Assembly (NCBI GenBank): GCA_003166865.1
Contig: PMUP01000013.1
Span: forward strand, 122,135 to 186,134
Direction of reading: 5' to 3'
DNA: 64,000 bases
Origin: Bryobacterales bacterium
Lineage (GTDB): Bacteria > Acidobacteriota > Terriglobia > Bryobacterales > Bryobacteraceae
The notes under the pieces are model-generated. The model was not told where the DNA came from. It saw only the letters and a program-made list of their open reading frames with translations, and ran no database searches. The first letter of the stretch is position 1. Each line of letters opens with the position of its first letter. Positions 6,819 to 15,120 of the stretch are shown one piece after another. The translations under genes and the position numbers were made by a program.

Positions 6819-9740
6819 TCAGACGCCGGATCCGGCTGCCCGTCCCATTAACATACGCCGCATGGCGGCATAAATCCGATCGACAGCCGGCCGCCGGTAG
6901 GCCCACTTCTGATCCGGCTCCGGCGGATTGACCAGCATGGTGGCATTGGCCTCGAAGAGCAGAATCTCGCGGCTGGCGCTCAGTCCGAAGTCGATGCCAG
7001 CGTAGTCCAGCCCAAGCCGGGATTGAATCTCGGCCAGTGCCGTCATGGCGCGCGGACCTAGCACGGCCGGCATGTTCTCGATGAACTCCTCGTCTTCGGC
7101 GCGGTGCTCGGGACTCTCTGCCATTTCCGCGGTGAAATAGTGGATCTTCCAATGGCTGGAGATGGCGACGTGCAGCGGGTACAGTTCACCATCAATCATC
7201 ATGACGCGGTACTTGCGCGCCTTGCCGTCCGGCCCGCGCGCGTCCAGGTAACGGAGAACCGTCAGATCCTCGCCGGGCAGCTCGGCCAGTGCCGCGGGCA
7301 ATTGCGCGATCGCCTCGATCCGAAGGAAGTGACGCCCGGTGTGGAAGCCGGGAGTCCGGATCAGAAGCGGGAAGTCGAAACCGTGGCGGGCCAGCGTCGT
7401 GGCGGCGTCCGGCGAGGCCAGCAGCGCGCGCGGCAGCGTGACCGTCCGTGGCGTGATGACCCCCGGGATTCCGGAGAGGCGCTGCGCGTTGTCGCTGCGT
7501 CCAGTTGCGGCCACCGCAGCGGGCGCGTTGAGCACTGGCGTTGTCGTCAGGGCCAGCACGGACTCGGCTGCGGCCAGCGCCGGACCCGCCAGATCGGCGT
7601 CCCCGATGGCATTGAAGACCAACTGGTGCGGCGGCAGCGGAGTAGCGGGGTTATAGAACTCCACGAAAACCAGCGAGGTCTGGAAAACCCCATCGTCGAG
7701 AAAATGGCGCATGGGAATGTTGCCATCCATCGAACCCGCCAACAGCAGTACCGACACCGGCGGCCGCTCCCCGCGATACGGCAAAGCTACCACCGGCCGG
7801 CTCTCGAACTCCATTTGCCGATGCCGGGCAGCGCCTGACGGATCGCCGGATTCATCAAGGACACAGGCCAGGCCCTGGTGCGCTCCGGCGAGATCCGGGT
7901 GTAAGCGCAGAGCCGTTTCGTAATGTTCGCGCGCCTCCGTCAAGCCGCCGCTCTCACGCAGCGCATTTGCGAGATTGATGTGGCTGACCGGGTCGCCCGG
8001 GTGCCTGGCCACGGCTTCGGCGTAGGCAGTGCGCGACGCCGTGCGGTATCCCGTTTCATACAGCAAGGTACCGAGGTTGTTCAACGCCGCCCGATGCGAT
8101 GGTTCCCGCGAAAGCACCTCGAGATAAGCGTCTCTGGCATCGGCGGTGCGGCCAACTTCGGCCAGCAGGCAGGCGCGCTCAAATCGCAACGGAATCGCGG
8201 CGGCTCCAGATGCGATTTGCGCCTCCAGTTCCCGTAGCCGGAATTCTCTCCGCCTCCGCGGCTGCCAATCCTCCGCTTCCCCGCGCCGGGCCTGACGGCT
8301 GCTCAGCGCGCTGCATCCGATCGCGCGACCCGCAGCAACAGTCTTTTCAATCAGCGTATCGATCTCAGCTTGGCTCGTCCGGTGATTCACGATGGCGGCG
8401 CGAATCGCCAACCGGCCGTCGATAACCGTGGTCGACGGAGCGACGTCTCCGGCTTCATGAAGATCGGCGACGATGCGGGCATTGACAGCATGGGTATCAT
8501 CGCCGGCGCGATAACGGAAACACACGATGTTCAGTTGCACCGGCGCCGCAAGTTCCAGTTCCCTCGTTTCCATGACGCGCGTCTCCAGATAGCGCGCCAG
8601 CTCACAGGTGCGCGAGATCACCGCGCCCAACGCATCGGCGCCGTACACCTGGAGCGTGAACCACGCCTTCAGTGCGCGGAATCCGCGGGAGAGATCGGGT
8701 CCAAAGTCGCATGGCCAGGTTGAGCCGCCCGCCAGTCCCCGTTCCTCGCGGCGTAGGTAAGCGGCAGAGGTAGCGAAGGCTTGACGGTGCAGCAGGCCGT
8801 CGCGCACCAGGATGAAACCCGCATCATAGGGGACCTGGCCCCATTTGTGAAAGTCGAATGCAAGCGAATCCGCGCGCTGGATTCCGTTCAAACGGGGAGC
8901 GAGATCCGGCGCCAGCACGGCCAGGGCTCCGCAGGCTCCATCGACATGGAACCACAAATGCTCGCGGCGTGAAAGATCGGCCAGCGCGCTGAGATCGTCA
9001 ATGGCCCCGGTATCCACGGTTCCGGCCGTGCCCACCAGCAGGAACGGCGTGAACCCCGCGCGGCGATCCGCTTGGATGGTCTTTTCCAATTCCGCTAGAT
9101 CCATCCCCCGGCCAGGCCGGGCGGGAATCCGACGGAGCGCGTCGCTGCCGATGCCGCAATAGTCCATCGCCCGTGCGATGCAGGTGTGAGCGGCCACCGA
9201 GGCGTAGGCGGCCAGCCTCCGGGAACTCGCGGCGACACCCGCCGAGCGCACGTCGAAACCCAAAGCCACATCGCGCGCGATCAGCACGCCGATGAGATTC
9301 GCCATCGAAGCTCCCGTCACAAACAAGCCGGTGGCGCTCTCGGGAAAGCCGAAAATCGTCCGCATCCAAAGAACAATCTGGCACTCCACTTCGATCGGGA
9401 TGTGATCGCGGCCACCGAGATTCGCGTTGAGACTGGCGGCCAGCATCTCGGCCAGGATCCCGACGGGAGTTCCACCGCCGTGCACCCATCCCATGAAACC
9501 GGGATGTGTATTGCCGGTGGCGTACGGCAGGATGTCTTTCAGGAATCTGCCGTGCACCTCGGCGAGATCGGAGGGAGTGCGGGGGACGGGATCGCGAAAG
9601 TGGTCCCGTGCCTCACTGGGGATTGGTTGCCAGACGGGACGCTCGCGGATGTGCTCCACGTAGCCGAGAGCATCGTCCAGCATCCGGTGAGCTTGAATTC
9701 GGAAGGCGGGCCAGTCGGATGGGTCGAGATCGGTCGCCAT
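6819..9740 (-). CDS. Fusion: PLP decarboxylase + TPR + ATP-grasp-like domain
   Basis: The 973-residue protein joins three units. Residues 1-470 are a group II PLP-dependent decarboxylase (aromatic-L-amino-acid decarboxylase type), with the lysine that should bind PLP at K299 in DFHKWGQVPYDAG and the conserved THPGFMGW and FHVDGACGA stretches. Residues ~500-640 are TPRs (EPSHRAALNNLGTLLYETGY and repeats). Residues ~690-955 resemble an ATP-grasp ligase of the glutathione-synthetase/RimK type, ending in LDYAGIDFGL and LLFEANATMLV. TPR plus ATP-grasp proteins are known, but I do not know this fusion. It starts one base after motB stops, so it is the last gene of the motor operon. The substrate is unknown. 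Confidence 0.82.
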   Translation of the reverse strand: MATDLDPSDWPAFRIQAHRMLDDALGYVEHIRERPVWQPIPSEARDHFRDPVPRTPSDLAEVHGRFLKDILPYATGNTHPGFMGWVHGGGTPVGILAEMLAASLNANLGGRDHIPIEVECQIVLWMRTIFGFPESATGLFVTGASMANLIGVLIARDVALGFDVRSAGVAASSRRLAAYASVAAHTCIARAMDYCGIGSDALRRIPARPGRGMDLAELEKTIQADRRAGFTPFLLVGTAGTVDTGAIDDLSALADLSRREHLWFHVDGACGALAVLAPDLAPRLNGIQRADSLAFDFHKWGQVPYDAGFILVRDGLLHRQAFATSAAYLRREERGLAGGSTWPCDFGPDLSRGFRALKAWFTLQVYGADALGAVISRTCELARYLETRVMETRELELAAPVQLNIVCFRYRAGDDTHAVNARIVADLHEAGDVAPSTTVIDGRLAIRAAIVNHRTSQAEIDTLIEKTVAAGRAIGCSALSSRQARRGEAEDWQPRRRREFRLRELEAQIASGAAAIPLRFERACLLAEVGRTADARDAYLEVLSREPSHRAALNNLGTLLYETGYRTASRTAYAEAVARHPGDPVSHINLANALRESGGLTEAREHYETALRLHPDLAGAHQGLACVLDESGDPSGAARHRQMEFESRPVVALPYRGERPPVSVLLLAGSMDGNIPMRHFLDDGVFQTSLVFVEFYNPATPLPPHQLVFNAIGDADLAGPALAAAESVLALTTTPVLNAPAAVAATGRSDNAQRLSGIPGVITPRTVTLPRALLASPDAATTLARHGFDFPLLIRTPGFHTGRHFLRIEAIAQLPAALAELPGEDLTVLRYLDARGPDGKARKYRVMMIDGELYPLHVAISSHWKIHYFTAEMAESPEHRAEDEEFIENMPAVLGPRAMTALAEIQSRLGLDYAGIDFGLSASREILLFEANATMLVNPPEPDQKWAYRRPAVDRIYAAMRRMLMGRAAGSGV

Positions 9741-9741
9741 A

Positions 9742-10512
9742 CTAATTCGCGCGCGAATTGGGCAATGAAATCATACCCTCTTTATTGAGGATGACGATAT
9801 CCACCCGCCGGTTCTTCGCGCGCCCTTGCAATGTGTCGTTGGTTTCCAAAGGAAAGGAGTCAGCGTAGCCCACCACGGACATCCGGCTGCTGTCGATCGA
9901 GAACTGAGTACTCAGCGCCTCCAGCATCGCGATGCTGCGTGCCGCCGAAAGCTCCCAATTGCTGTGGAATCGCGAATTATGGATGGGAACGGAATCGGTA
10001 TGCCCTTCCAGGCGGATCGGATTGGCAATGTTTTCAAGCGTCGCCGCGATCTTGCGCAGAACCGGAATGCCGGCCGGAGACACCTGGTCGTCACCGGAGA
10101 CAAAGTAGGCTGCTTCCTGCAGGCTCACCACCAAGCCGCGTGCTTCTGTGTGAATGTTTATGCGACCCGCGCGGATGTCTTCCGCCAGGCTGGCCTTCAG
10201 CAATTCGCCGGTGGGGGAAAGGTCGGCTGGCGCGTGCTTAGCCGTCTCGGCCTTGGCTCCGCCTGGACCGCGCATCATACTGTTACCCTGACCTAGGTTA
10301 TCGACGGTTCCACCCAGCACTTGCGACACTTTCGGCGGGCCGTCAAAGGCGCGGCGTACCGATTCGGCCGCCTTCATGACCTTGTGGCGATCCGCCTGGG
10401 AGCTGGCGTAGAGAACAACGAAGAAAGCGAACAATAGCGTGATGAAATCAGCGTAGGACACCAGCCAGCGCTCGTGCGTGTGGGGTTCGCGCTCTCCACG
10501 GGAACGCCTCAT
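9742..10512 (-). CDS. motB: Flagellar motor stator protein MotB (first copy)
   Basis: MotB is the peptidoglycan-anchored half of the ion-driven stator. The 256-residue protein has a short basic N-terminus, one membrane segment with the ion-binding aspartate D22 in SYADFITLL, a plug and linker region, and a C-terminal OmpA domain (GHTDSVPIHNSRFHSNWELSAAR, with GYADSFP later). Length and order match MotB. The start overlaps the motA stop by four bases. The decarboxylase fusion follows one base after its stop. A second stator pair lies at 19463-21127, so this organism may swap stators or drive them with different ions. I cannot decide between H+ and Na+ from the sequence. Confidence 0.92.
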   Translation of the reverse strand: MRRSRGEREPHTHERWLVSYADFITLLFAFFVVLYASSQADRHKVMKAAESVRRAFDGPPKVSQVLGGTVDNLGQGNSMMRGPGGAKAETAKHAPADLSPTGELLKASLAEDIRAGRINIHTEARGLVVSLQEAAYFVSGDDQVSPAGIPVLRKIAATLENIANPIRLEGHTDSVPIHNSRFHSNWELSAARSIAMLEALSTQFSIDSSRMSVVGYADSFPLETNDTLQGRAKNRRVDIVILNKEGMISLPNSRAN

Positions 10513-11366
10513 ACCTCAATGCGGGCCCTGACGGGGACATTGTTTTGGATCGACGCCGGCTTCGCATCCGGATCGCCTGCCAGGCTCTCCAACTTCCTGC
10601 GGATCATCTTCGGATTCATGCCTTCCACGATGCCCGCCACGCCTTCGAGGATCAACTCAGTCATTTCGATGCGCCGTTTCGCGCGCCCCCGGATTTTACT
10701 CGCGGCCGGAAGGAACAGAAGATTCGCCGCGCCAACGCCGTAGATCGTCGCCACAAACGCCACGGCGATTCCGCGGCCAACTTCATCGATATTCGCCAGG
10801 TTCTTCATTACCTGGATCAGACCCAGTACCGCGCCGATGATGCCAATGGTGGGCGAATAGCCTCCTGCGCTTTCAAAAACCTTGGCCCGGCTGAGAAGGC
10901 GCCGCTCTTCCATTTCCTGGTCGAGTTGCATGGTGTGCTTCAATTCGGTCAGTTCCGCGACGTCGATGGCGAGATTGATCGCCTTGCGCAGGAATGGATC
11001 CTCGATCCGGTCCGCGTCTGATTCCAGGGACACGATGCCGTTGCGCCGCGCCTTGGTTGCAAATACGATGAGCTGCTCCAACATCGCCTGCGAGGAAACG
11101 CGGGGTTCGAAGAATACGTACCTCAACTCGCGTACCGCGGCGATCACGTCGGCAAAAGGGGTGCCAACCAGCACCGCGCCCACGGTGCCGCCCAGCACGA
11201 TCAGAGCGGCCGTTCCCTGCGCGATGTCCGCGAGCGAGCCTTTTTCGAGCAACAAGCCGCCGACCAGGCCGCCGGCCGCGATGAGCAACCCTAAGACGGT
11301 TCCTTTATCGATGGCGAGGCCCGGACCCCCGTCCTTGTTTGTAGCGGCGAGGTTCGAATCACTCAT
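10509..11366 (-). CDS. motA: Flagellar motor stator protein MotA (first copy)
   Basis: MotA is the multi-span partner of MotB. I place the start at 11366 (MSDSNLAATNK) because the residues further upstream in the same frame are the antisense of flbD and are not MotA-like. The protein then has 285 residues, the expected length. Membrane segments are visible at about residues 20-50, where a GLVGGLLLEKGSL loop matches the family, and again near ESAGGYSPTIGIIGAVLGLI and AVAFVATIYGVGAANLLF. The cytoplasmic domain between them carries the charged residues that contact FliG. Its ATG overlaps the flbD stop by eight bases, so flbD, motA and motB are coupled. Confidence 0.92.
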   Translation of the reverse strand: MSDSNLAATNKDGGPGLAIDKGTVLGLLIAAGGLVGGLLLEKGSLADIAQGTAALIVLGGTVGAVLVGTPFADVIAAVRELRYVFFEPRVSSQAMLEQLIVFATKARRNGIVSLESDADRIEDPFLRKAINLAIDVAELTELKHTMQLDQEMEERRLLSRAKVFESAGGYSPTIGIIGAVLGLIQVMKNLANIDEVGRGIAVAFVATIYGVGAANLLFLPAASKIRGRAKRRIEMTELILEGVAGIVEGMNPKMIRRKLESLAGDPDAKPASIQNNVPVRARIEV

Positions 11367-11574
11367 TTTCGTTGGTGTTGCCTTCGGGAATGCCAGCGGA
11401 GATGCGCCGGCGGAACTCGACAATGCGCGAGAGAATTTCGTCCGCGCTCTCCCGGACAAACAGCCTTTGACCGGTGGTCAGCGCGATGGTGGTGTCGGGC
11501 ACAGTCTCAATCTGCTCGATTAAGTCTGAGTTCAGCAGGATCGAATGATTGTTGATACGCGTGACCCGGATCAT
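11359..11574 (-). CDS. flbD: FlbD-family flagellar protein
   Basis: The 71-residue protein matches the small FlbD family (start MIRVTRINNHSILLNSDLIE, then the IETVPDTTIALTTGQRLFV core). These proteins are found next to motA in many flagellated bacteria, and this FlbD is unrelated to the Caulobacter response regulator of the same name. The exact role is not well established. It begins six bases after the sigma-54 activator stops and runs into motA, which is the usual family neighbourhood. The basic helical C-terminus (EILSRIVEFRRR) may bind a partner. The identity is secure and the function is not. Confidence 0.85.
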   Translation of the reverse strand: MIRVTRINNHSILLNSDLIEQIETVPDTTIALTTGQRLFVRESADEILSRIVEFRRRISAGIPEGNTNENE

Positions 11575-11580
11575 AGCCGA

Positions 11581-13002
11581 TCAGACGGCGGAGAATGCCG
11601 ATTCCTTATCTACCTCAGCGCCGGTCAGCTCTTCGCCCAACTCGACTTGCAGCGCGTCAAGCTTGGCATAAAAGGTGGTGCGCTTCAGTTGCAGCAGAGT
11701 CGCGGCGCGCTTCTTGCTTCCGCCCGCGAGGCGCAAGGCTTCCGATAAAAGAGTCTTTTCGAACTGGCCCACGATGAGGTTGTAGTCGATGCCCTCGGTT
11801 GGCATGGCGAACATCCGCGGATGATTCGGAGACCCGCCCAGCGCGGTGAAGTCGGCCATCCGCAGGGTGCCGCGGCTGCCGCTGAGCGCGATCGCGCTTT
11901 CGATCGTGTTTTCGAGCTGACGGACATTTCCGGGCCACGGGAATTTTGTCAGCCAAGCCATGATCTCGGCCGGGATGGCCTTCATCGGGATTTGCTCATT
12001 GCGGCAGATTTTTTCGATGAAATGGGGCACCAGATCCGAAATGTCTTCTAGACGCTCGCGCAGCGTGGGCAGATGAATGGGCGCGACGTTCAAACGGTAA
12101 TACAAGTCCTGCCGGAACTTGCCTTGCTCCACAAGTTTCGCCAGGTTGGCGTTGGTGGCAGCAATCACACGGACGTCCACGCGCATCGTTTCCGAAGATC
12201 CCAGGCGATGAAATTCGCGCTCCTGCAGCACGCGCAGGAGCTTGGCCTGTAGCGCGAAGGGCATATCGCCGATCTCGTCCAGGAACAGAGTGCCGCGATT
12301 GCCCTGTTCGAAGCGGCCCAGGCGGCTCTGAAAAGCACCGGTATAGGCTCCGCGCACATGGCCGAACAGTTCGGCCTCGAGCAATTCACCCGGGATGGCA
12401 TCGCAGTTAATAGACACCATCGGTTGGCCAGCGCGAGGGCTGGCATCGTGGATGGCTCGGGCGACCACTTCCTTACCGGTTCCCGTTTCGCCCGTGATCA
12501 GCACCGTTGCGCGACGCGGGCTCACCAGCCGAACCAGTTCTTTCACCACACGCATGGAACAGCTTCCACCAACCAAGCTGCGGCTCCACAGCTCTGCTCC
12601 ATCGCCGGATTCCGCATCGCCCCATTTCTTCGATCCCTGGCGGCGAAGCTTCGCCATGGCGAGGGCGCTGGCGCGCTCCTCAAGCGAGGCCTGATCCGTG
12701 ATGAATTCGTCCGCGCCGAGATAACACAGGCTAAAGGCCCCCGACGGGGACGTTTCCGGTACCCAGGCGATCAGGGGGGTGGCGCCGAGAGATATCCGCT
12801 GGATGCCCGCCAGCACTTCCGCATTTCCCATCTCCAGATGCGGTAGCCTTGCGACGATTACATCGGGCGCGTCCGCCGTACCAATCACGGCCGACAAGTC
12901 AGAAACTCGATGAATGATGTCTACGGCCCTTACACCTGGCGTTGAACTCCAGAAATCGGCAGATGCGGGGACGCCAGCGTCAGTACATACTGAAACTCTC
13001 AT
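11581..13002 (-). CDS. Sigma-54-dependent transcriptional activator, probable flagellar regulator
   Basis: This 473-residue protein is an NtrC-type enhancer-binding protein. Residues 1-120 look like a receiver fold, but the usual phosphoacceptor aspartate is replaced in VARLPHL, so it is probably not controlled by phosphorylation. The AAA+ domain has Walker A GETGTGKE and the sigma-54 contact loop as GAYTGA instead of GAFTGA, with SINCDAIP and LFLDEIGDM between family motifs. A Fis-type helix-turn-helix ends the protein (SKKRAATLLQLKRTTFYAKL). It sits directly before flbD and motA, which suggests a FleQ/FlrC-like role. Two 14-base direct repeats lie just upstream and may be its own operator. 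Confidence 0.88.
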   Translation of the reverse strand: MRVSVCTDAGVPASADFWSSTPGVRAVDIIHRVSDLSAVIGTADAPDVIVARLPHLEMGNAEVLAGIQRISLGATPLIAWVPETSPSGAFSLCYLGADEFITDQASLEERASALAMAKLRRQGSKKWGDAESGDGAELWSRSLVGGSCSMRVVKELVRLVSPRRATVLITGETGTGKEVVARAIHDASPRAGQPMVSINCDAIPGELLEAELFGHVRGAYTGAFQSRLGRFEQGNRGTLFLDEIGDMPFALQAKLLRVLQEREFHRLGSSETMRVDVRVIAATNANLAKLVEQGKFRQDLYYRLNVAPIHLPTLRERLEDISDLVPHFIEKICRNEQIPMKAIPAEIMAWLTKFPWPGNVRQLENTIESAIALSGSRGTLRMADFTALGGSPNHPRMFAMPTEGIDYNLIVGQFEKTLLSEALRLAGGSKKRAATLLQLKRTTFYAKLDALQVELGEELTGAEVDKESAFSAV

Positions 13003-13034
13003 ATGTATGCGTCTATCGGAAGGAATGCGTCACG

Positions 13035-13070
13035 AAGATAGGGGGAATACGGTCCAAAGATAGGGGGAAT
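13035..13070 (-). promoter_or_regulatory. Two 14-bp direct repeats upstream of the sigma-54 activator
   Basis: The same 14 bases, AAGATAGGGGGAAT on the plus strand, occur at 13035-13048 and 13057-13070, a period of exactly 22 bp or about two helix turns. They lie 33-68 bases upstream of the activator's start codon on the minus strand, between it and flaF. Two identical sites on one face of the helix are typical of an operator for a dimer or of paired activator sites. The protein that binds is unknown, and autoregulation by the adjacent activator is the simplest guess. Confidence 0.6.
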
Positions 13071-13089
13071 TCAAGAGCGCGATGCGGGG

Positions 13090-13542
13090 TTAGCCCGAGA
13101 TGTCGAGGAATCCTGTCGAGGAAATCGCCGCTTCTTCCTGGGCTGGATGGGACGGCACGGTTGCAACCTGCAAGGCCTCCCCGATCCGCTCATTGACGCG
13201 GGCGATCGACAGCAGGTCCTCCACGGTTCCTCCGCCTGCAAACAAAGTGAAAATCCGCTTATCGATAAACTTGCTGAGACGGAGCAAGTTCAGGCGCAAT
13301 GTTTCCGGCAGGGGGTTCGCGGGATTACTGAGCTCCACCTGCAGGAACGACCATAGCCGTTGGTTATACTGGAGCGTATCCGTGAGGTTGTCGTCAAACT
13401 CAGTCGTGTGGTTCTCCTCCCACTTGCGCGCGCAATGGCGTAATTTCTGCGCCCCGCGAAAGAGCACCGAGGCCTCCAGTTCGCGCCCTTCCAGTGTTTC
13501 CCGTTGCATCTCTTCGTAAATTTTAGTTTGTTGCATTTTCAA
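13090..13542 (-). CDS. flaF: Flagellar biosynthesis regulator FlaF
   Basis: FlaF works with FlbT to control flagellin synthesis and secretion, as known from alphaproteobacteria. The 150-residue protein contains the family pattern: RELEASVLFRGAQKLRHCAR, then NQRLWSFLQVELSNPANPLP, then LRLNLLRLSKFIDKRI. It has an extra ~35-residue C-terminus that the short alphaproteobacterial proteins lack. It starts six bases after the TPR-glycosyltransferase stop, with AAGGAAGG just before the ATG. The partner FlbT is encoded upstream in the same direction at 17692-18087, separated by two probable carbohydrate-related genes. No flagellin gene is visible in the window. Confidence 0.82.
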   Translation of the reverse strand: MKMQQTKIYEEMQRETLEGRELEASVLFRGAQKLRHCARKWEENHTTEFDDNLTDTLQYNQRLWSFLQVELSNPANPLPETLRLNLLRLSKFIDKRIFTLFAGGGTVEDLLSIARVNERIGEALQVATVPSHPAQEEAAISSTGFLDISG

Positions 13543-13548
13543 CCTTCC

Positions 13549-15120
13549 TTAGGTCTGTCGAGTTTTGACTTCCTGCCGAAGATCCGACACCACCCGATCG
13601 GCTACGGGTCTCCAATTCCGCACGCTCTTCTGACGGAACAATCGCATGGACGGATACCACGGCGTATCTTCGCGATCCTGTAGCCACCGCCAATCGTTAC
13701 AAGCCGGGAGCAGCGTCCAGACCGGCCTTCCCAGCGCGCCCGCCAGATGAGTCACGGACGTATCCACGGTGATCAGCAAATCGAGCTCCGCAAGACACGC
13801 GGCCGTTGCGGCGTAGTCGGAAAGCCCTGGGCCCAGGTCGAAGATCGCTCTCGAACGCAGCCACTGGTCTTCCGCCGGCGTCGGGCCAAGCTGCAGACTG
13901 AAGAACTGCGCGCCATCGATGTCGACCAGATCTTGAAGCAGCTCCAGAGGCACCGAACGATTGCGGTCGTTATGATGCTTCGGATTGCCCCTCCACACCA
14001 GTCCTACGCGAAACTTGGAGCATGACGCCAGATCCAGGGGGACTGTCGAACCCGGCAGCGGCCGCAGATACGCAGGCTCTCCTGGAATCGAATCGACGAG
14101 TGTTCCGAACAATCGGGGCAGACTCATCAACGGGGCGTGGACGTCGAACTCCGGCGCCGGCACGGGCCCTGAGAAGACCTGTGCGAGCTCCGGCATGCCT
14201 TCGAGAAGCGTCCGTAACGATTCCTGGCAGTGCACCAAAACCTTGGCTCCCTGGTGATGCAGCAGCCGGGCATAGCGAATGAACTGGATGGTATCTCCGG
14301 CTCCTTGCTCGGCGTGCAGCAGAATCGTTTTTCCTGCGATGCTCGATCCATCCCATTCAGGCTGCGGCAGCTTCCGTACGCCTGCACCGGGCTTTTTCCA
14401 GCGCCACTCGTATTCCTTCCAGCCTTGCTCGAAATCCCCCTGGAGCAGCGAAATCAAAGCGCGATTGGTGTGGGCTTCGGCATAATTGGGATCAATCGAG
14501 ATGGCCTTGGAGTAACAACGCGCCGCTTCGCCGATGCGGGAAAGCTCCACGCACAGATTGCCCAGGTTGTTCCACGCCGCCGCGTTATCCGGCCGGATGG
14601 CCAGCGCTTTGCGAAGCAGGGCTTCGGCCTCCCGCAGCTCGCCGCCGGCGCGCAGCAGAAGCGCCAGGTTACTCAGCGCTTCCGGAAACCGCGGCTGGTG
14701 CGAGATCGCCTTGCGAAGGTGACGGATCGCGTCCTCTGCCAGGCCCATGTCGGCCAGTACGCCTGCGAGCAGGAAGCGGCTACCCGAATCGCGGGAGTCC
14801 GCATCACATAACGATTGCAGCACATCCCGCGCGGATTCCAATCGTCCCTCCGCACGCAACGCGGCTGCCAGCCGGTGACTGATCTCCTGATTCCCCGGTG
14901 CAACCGTCAGCGCCTGGCGGCAGACGATGGAGGCTGGCTGAAACAGCTTCAGCTCGAGGAGCGCGTCGGCCAGTGATAGATACGCCGGTTGGTTGCGGGG
15001 ATCGATCTTCAGGCCCGCGACCCACTGCTGAGCGGCCTCGGCCAGACGGCCCTCGGCCTGCAGCGCTTTCGCCGAAGCGAAATGCCGCTCGACGCTCTGC
15101 TCGAATTCGGTTACTGGCAT
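13549..15120 (-). CDS. TPR protein with glycosyltransferase-like C-terminal domain
   Basis: The 523-residue protein begins with about seven TPR units (for example ALAIRPDNAAAWNNLGNLCV at residues ~175-195). From about residue 240 it continues into a domain resembling family 9/41 glycosyltransferases, with LLHAEQGAGDTIQFIRYARL and later LDLLITVDTSVTHLAGALG, a common signature of nucleotide-sugar binding. The same architecture occurs in O-GlcNAc-transferase-like bacterial proteins. Its start overlaps the HAD gene stop by ten bases. Position between flbT and flaF suggests glycosylation of flagellin, which is inference. No acceptor can be named. Confidence 0.8.
   Translation of the reverse strand: MPVTEFEQSVERHFASAKALQAEGRLAEAAQQWVAGLKIDPRNQPAYLSLADALLELKLFQPASIVCRQALTVAPGNQEISHRLAAALRAEGRLESARDVLQSLCDADSRDSGSRFLLAGVLADMGLAEDAIRHLRKAISHQPRFPEALSNLALLLRAGGELREAEALLRKALAIRPDNAAAWNNLGNLCVELSRIGEAARCYSKAISIDPNYAEAHTNRALISLLQGDFEQGWKEYEWRWKKPGAGVRKLPQPEWDGSSIAGKTILLHAEQGAGDTIQFIRYARLLHHQGAKVLVHCQESLRTLLEGMPELAQVFSGPVPAPEFDVHAPLMSLPRLFGTLVDSIPGEPAYLRPLPGSTVPLDLASCSKFRVGLVWRGNPKHHNDRNRSVPLELLQDLVDIDGAQFFSLQLGPTPAEDQWLRSRAIFDLGPGLSDYAATAACLAELDLLITVDTSVTHLAGALGRPVWTLLPACNDWRWLQDREDTPWYPSMRLFRQKSVRNWRPVADRVVSDLRQEVKTRQT

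Noticed and set aside
6382..7152. Minus-strand frame of 256 residues overlapping the diguanylate cyclase and the decarboxylase
   Set aside because: It crosses three real genes in wrong frames, has no start signal, and its composition is typical of antisense translation.
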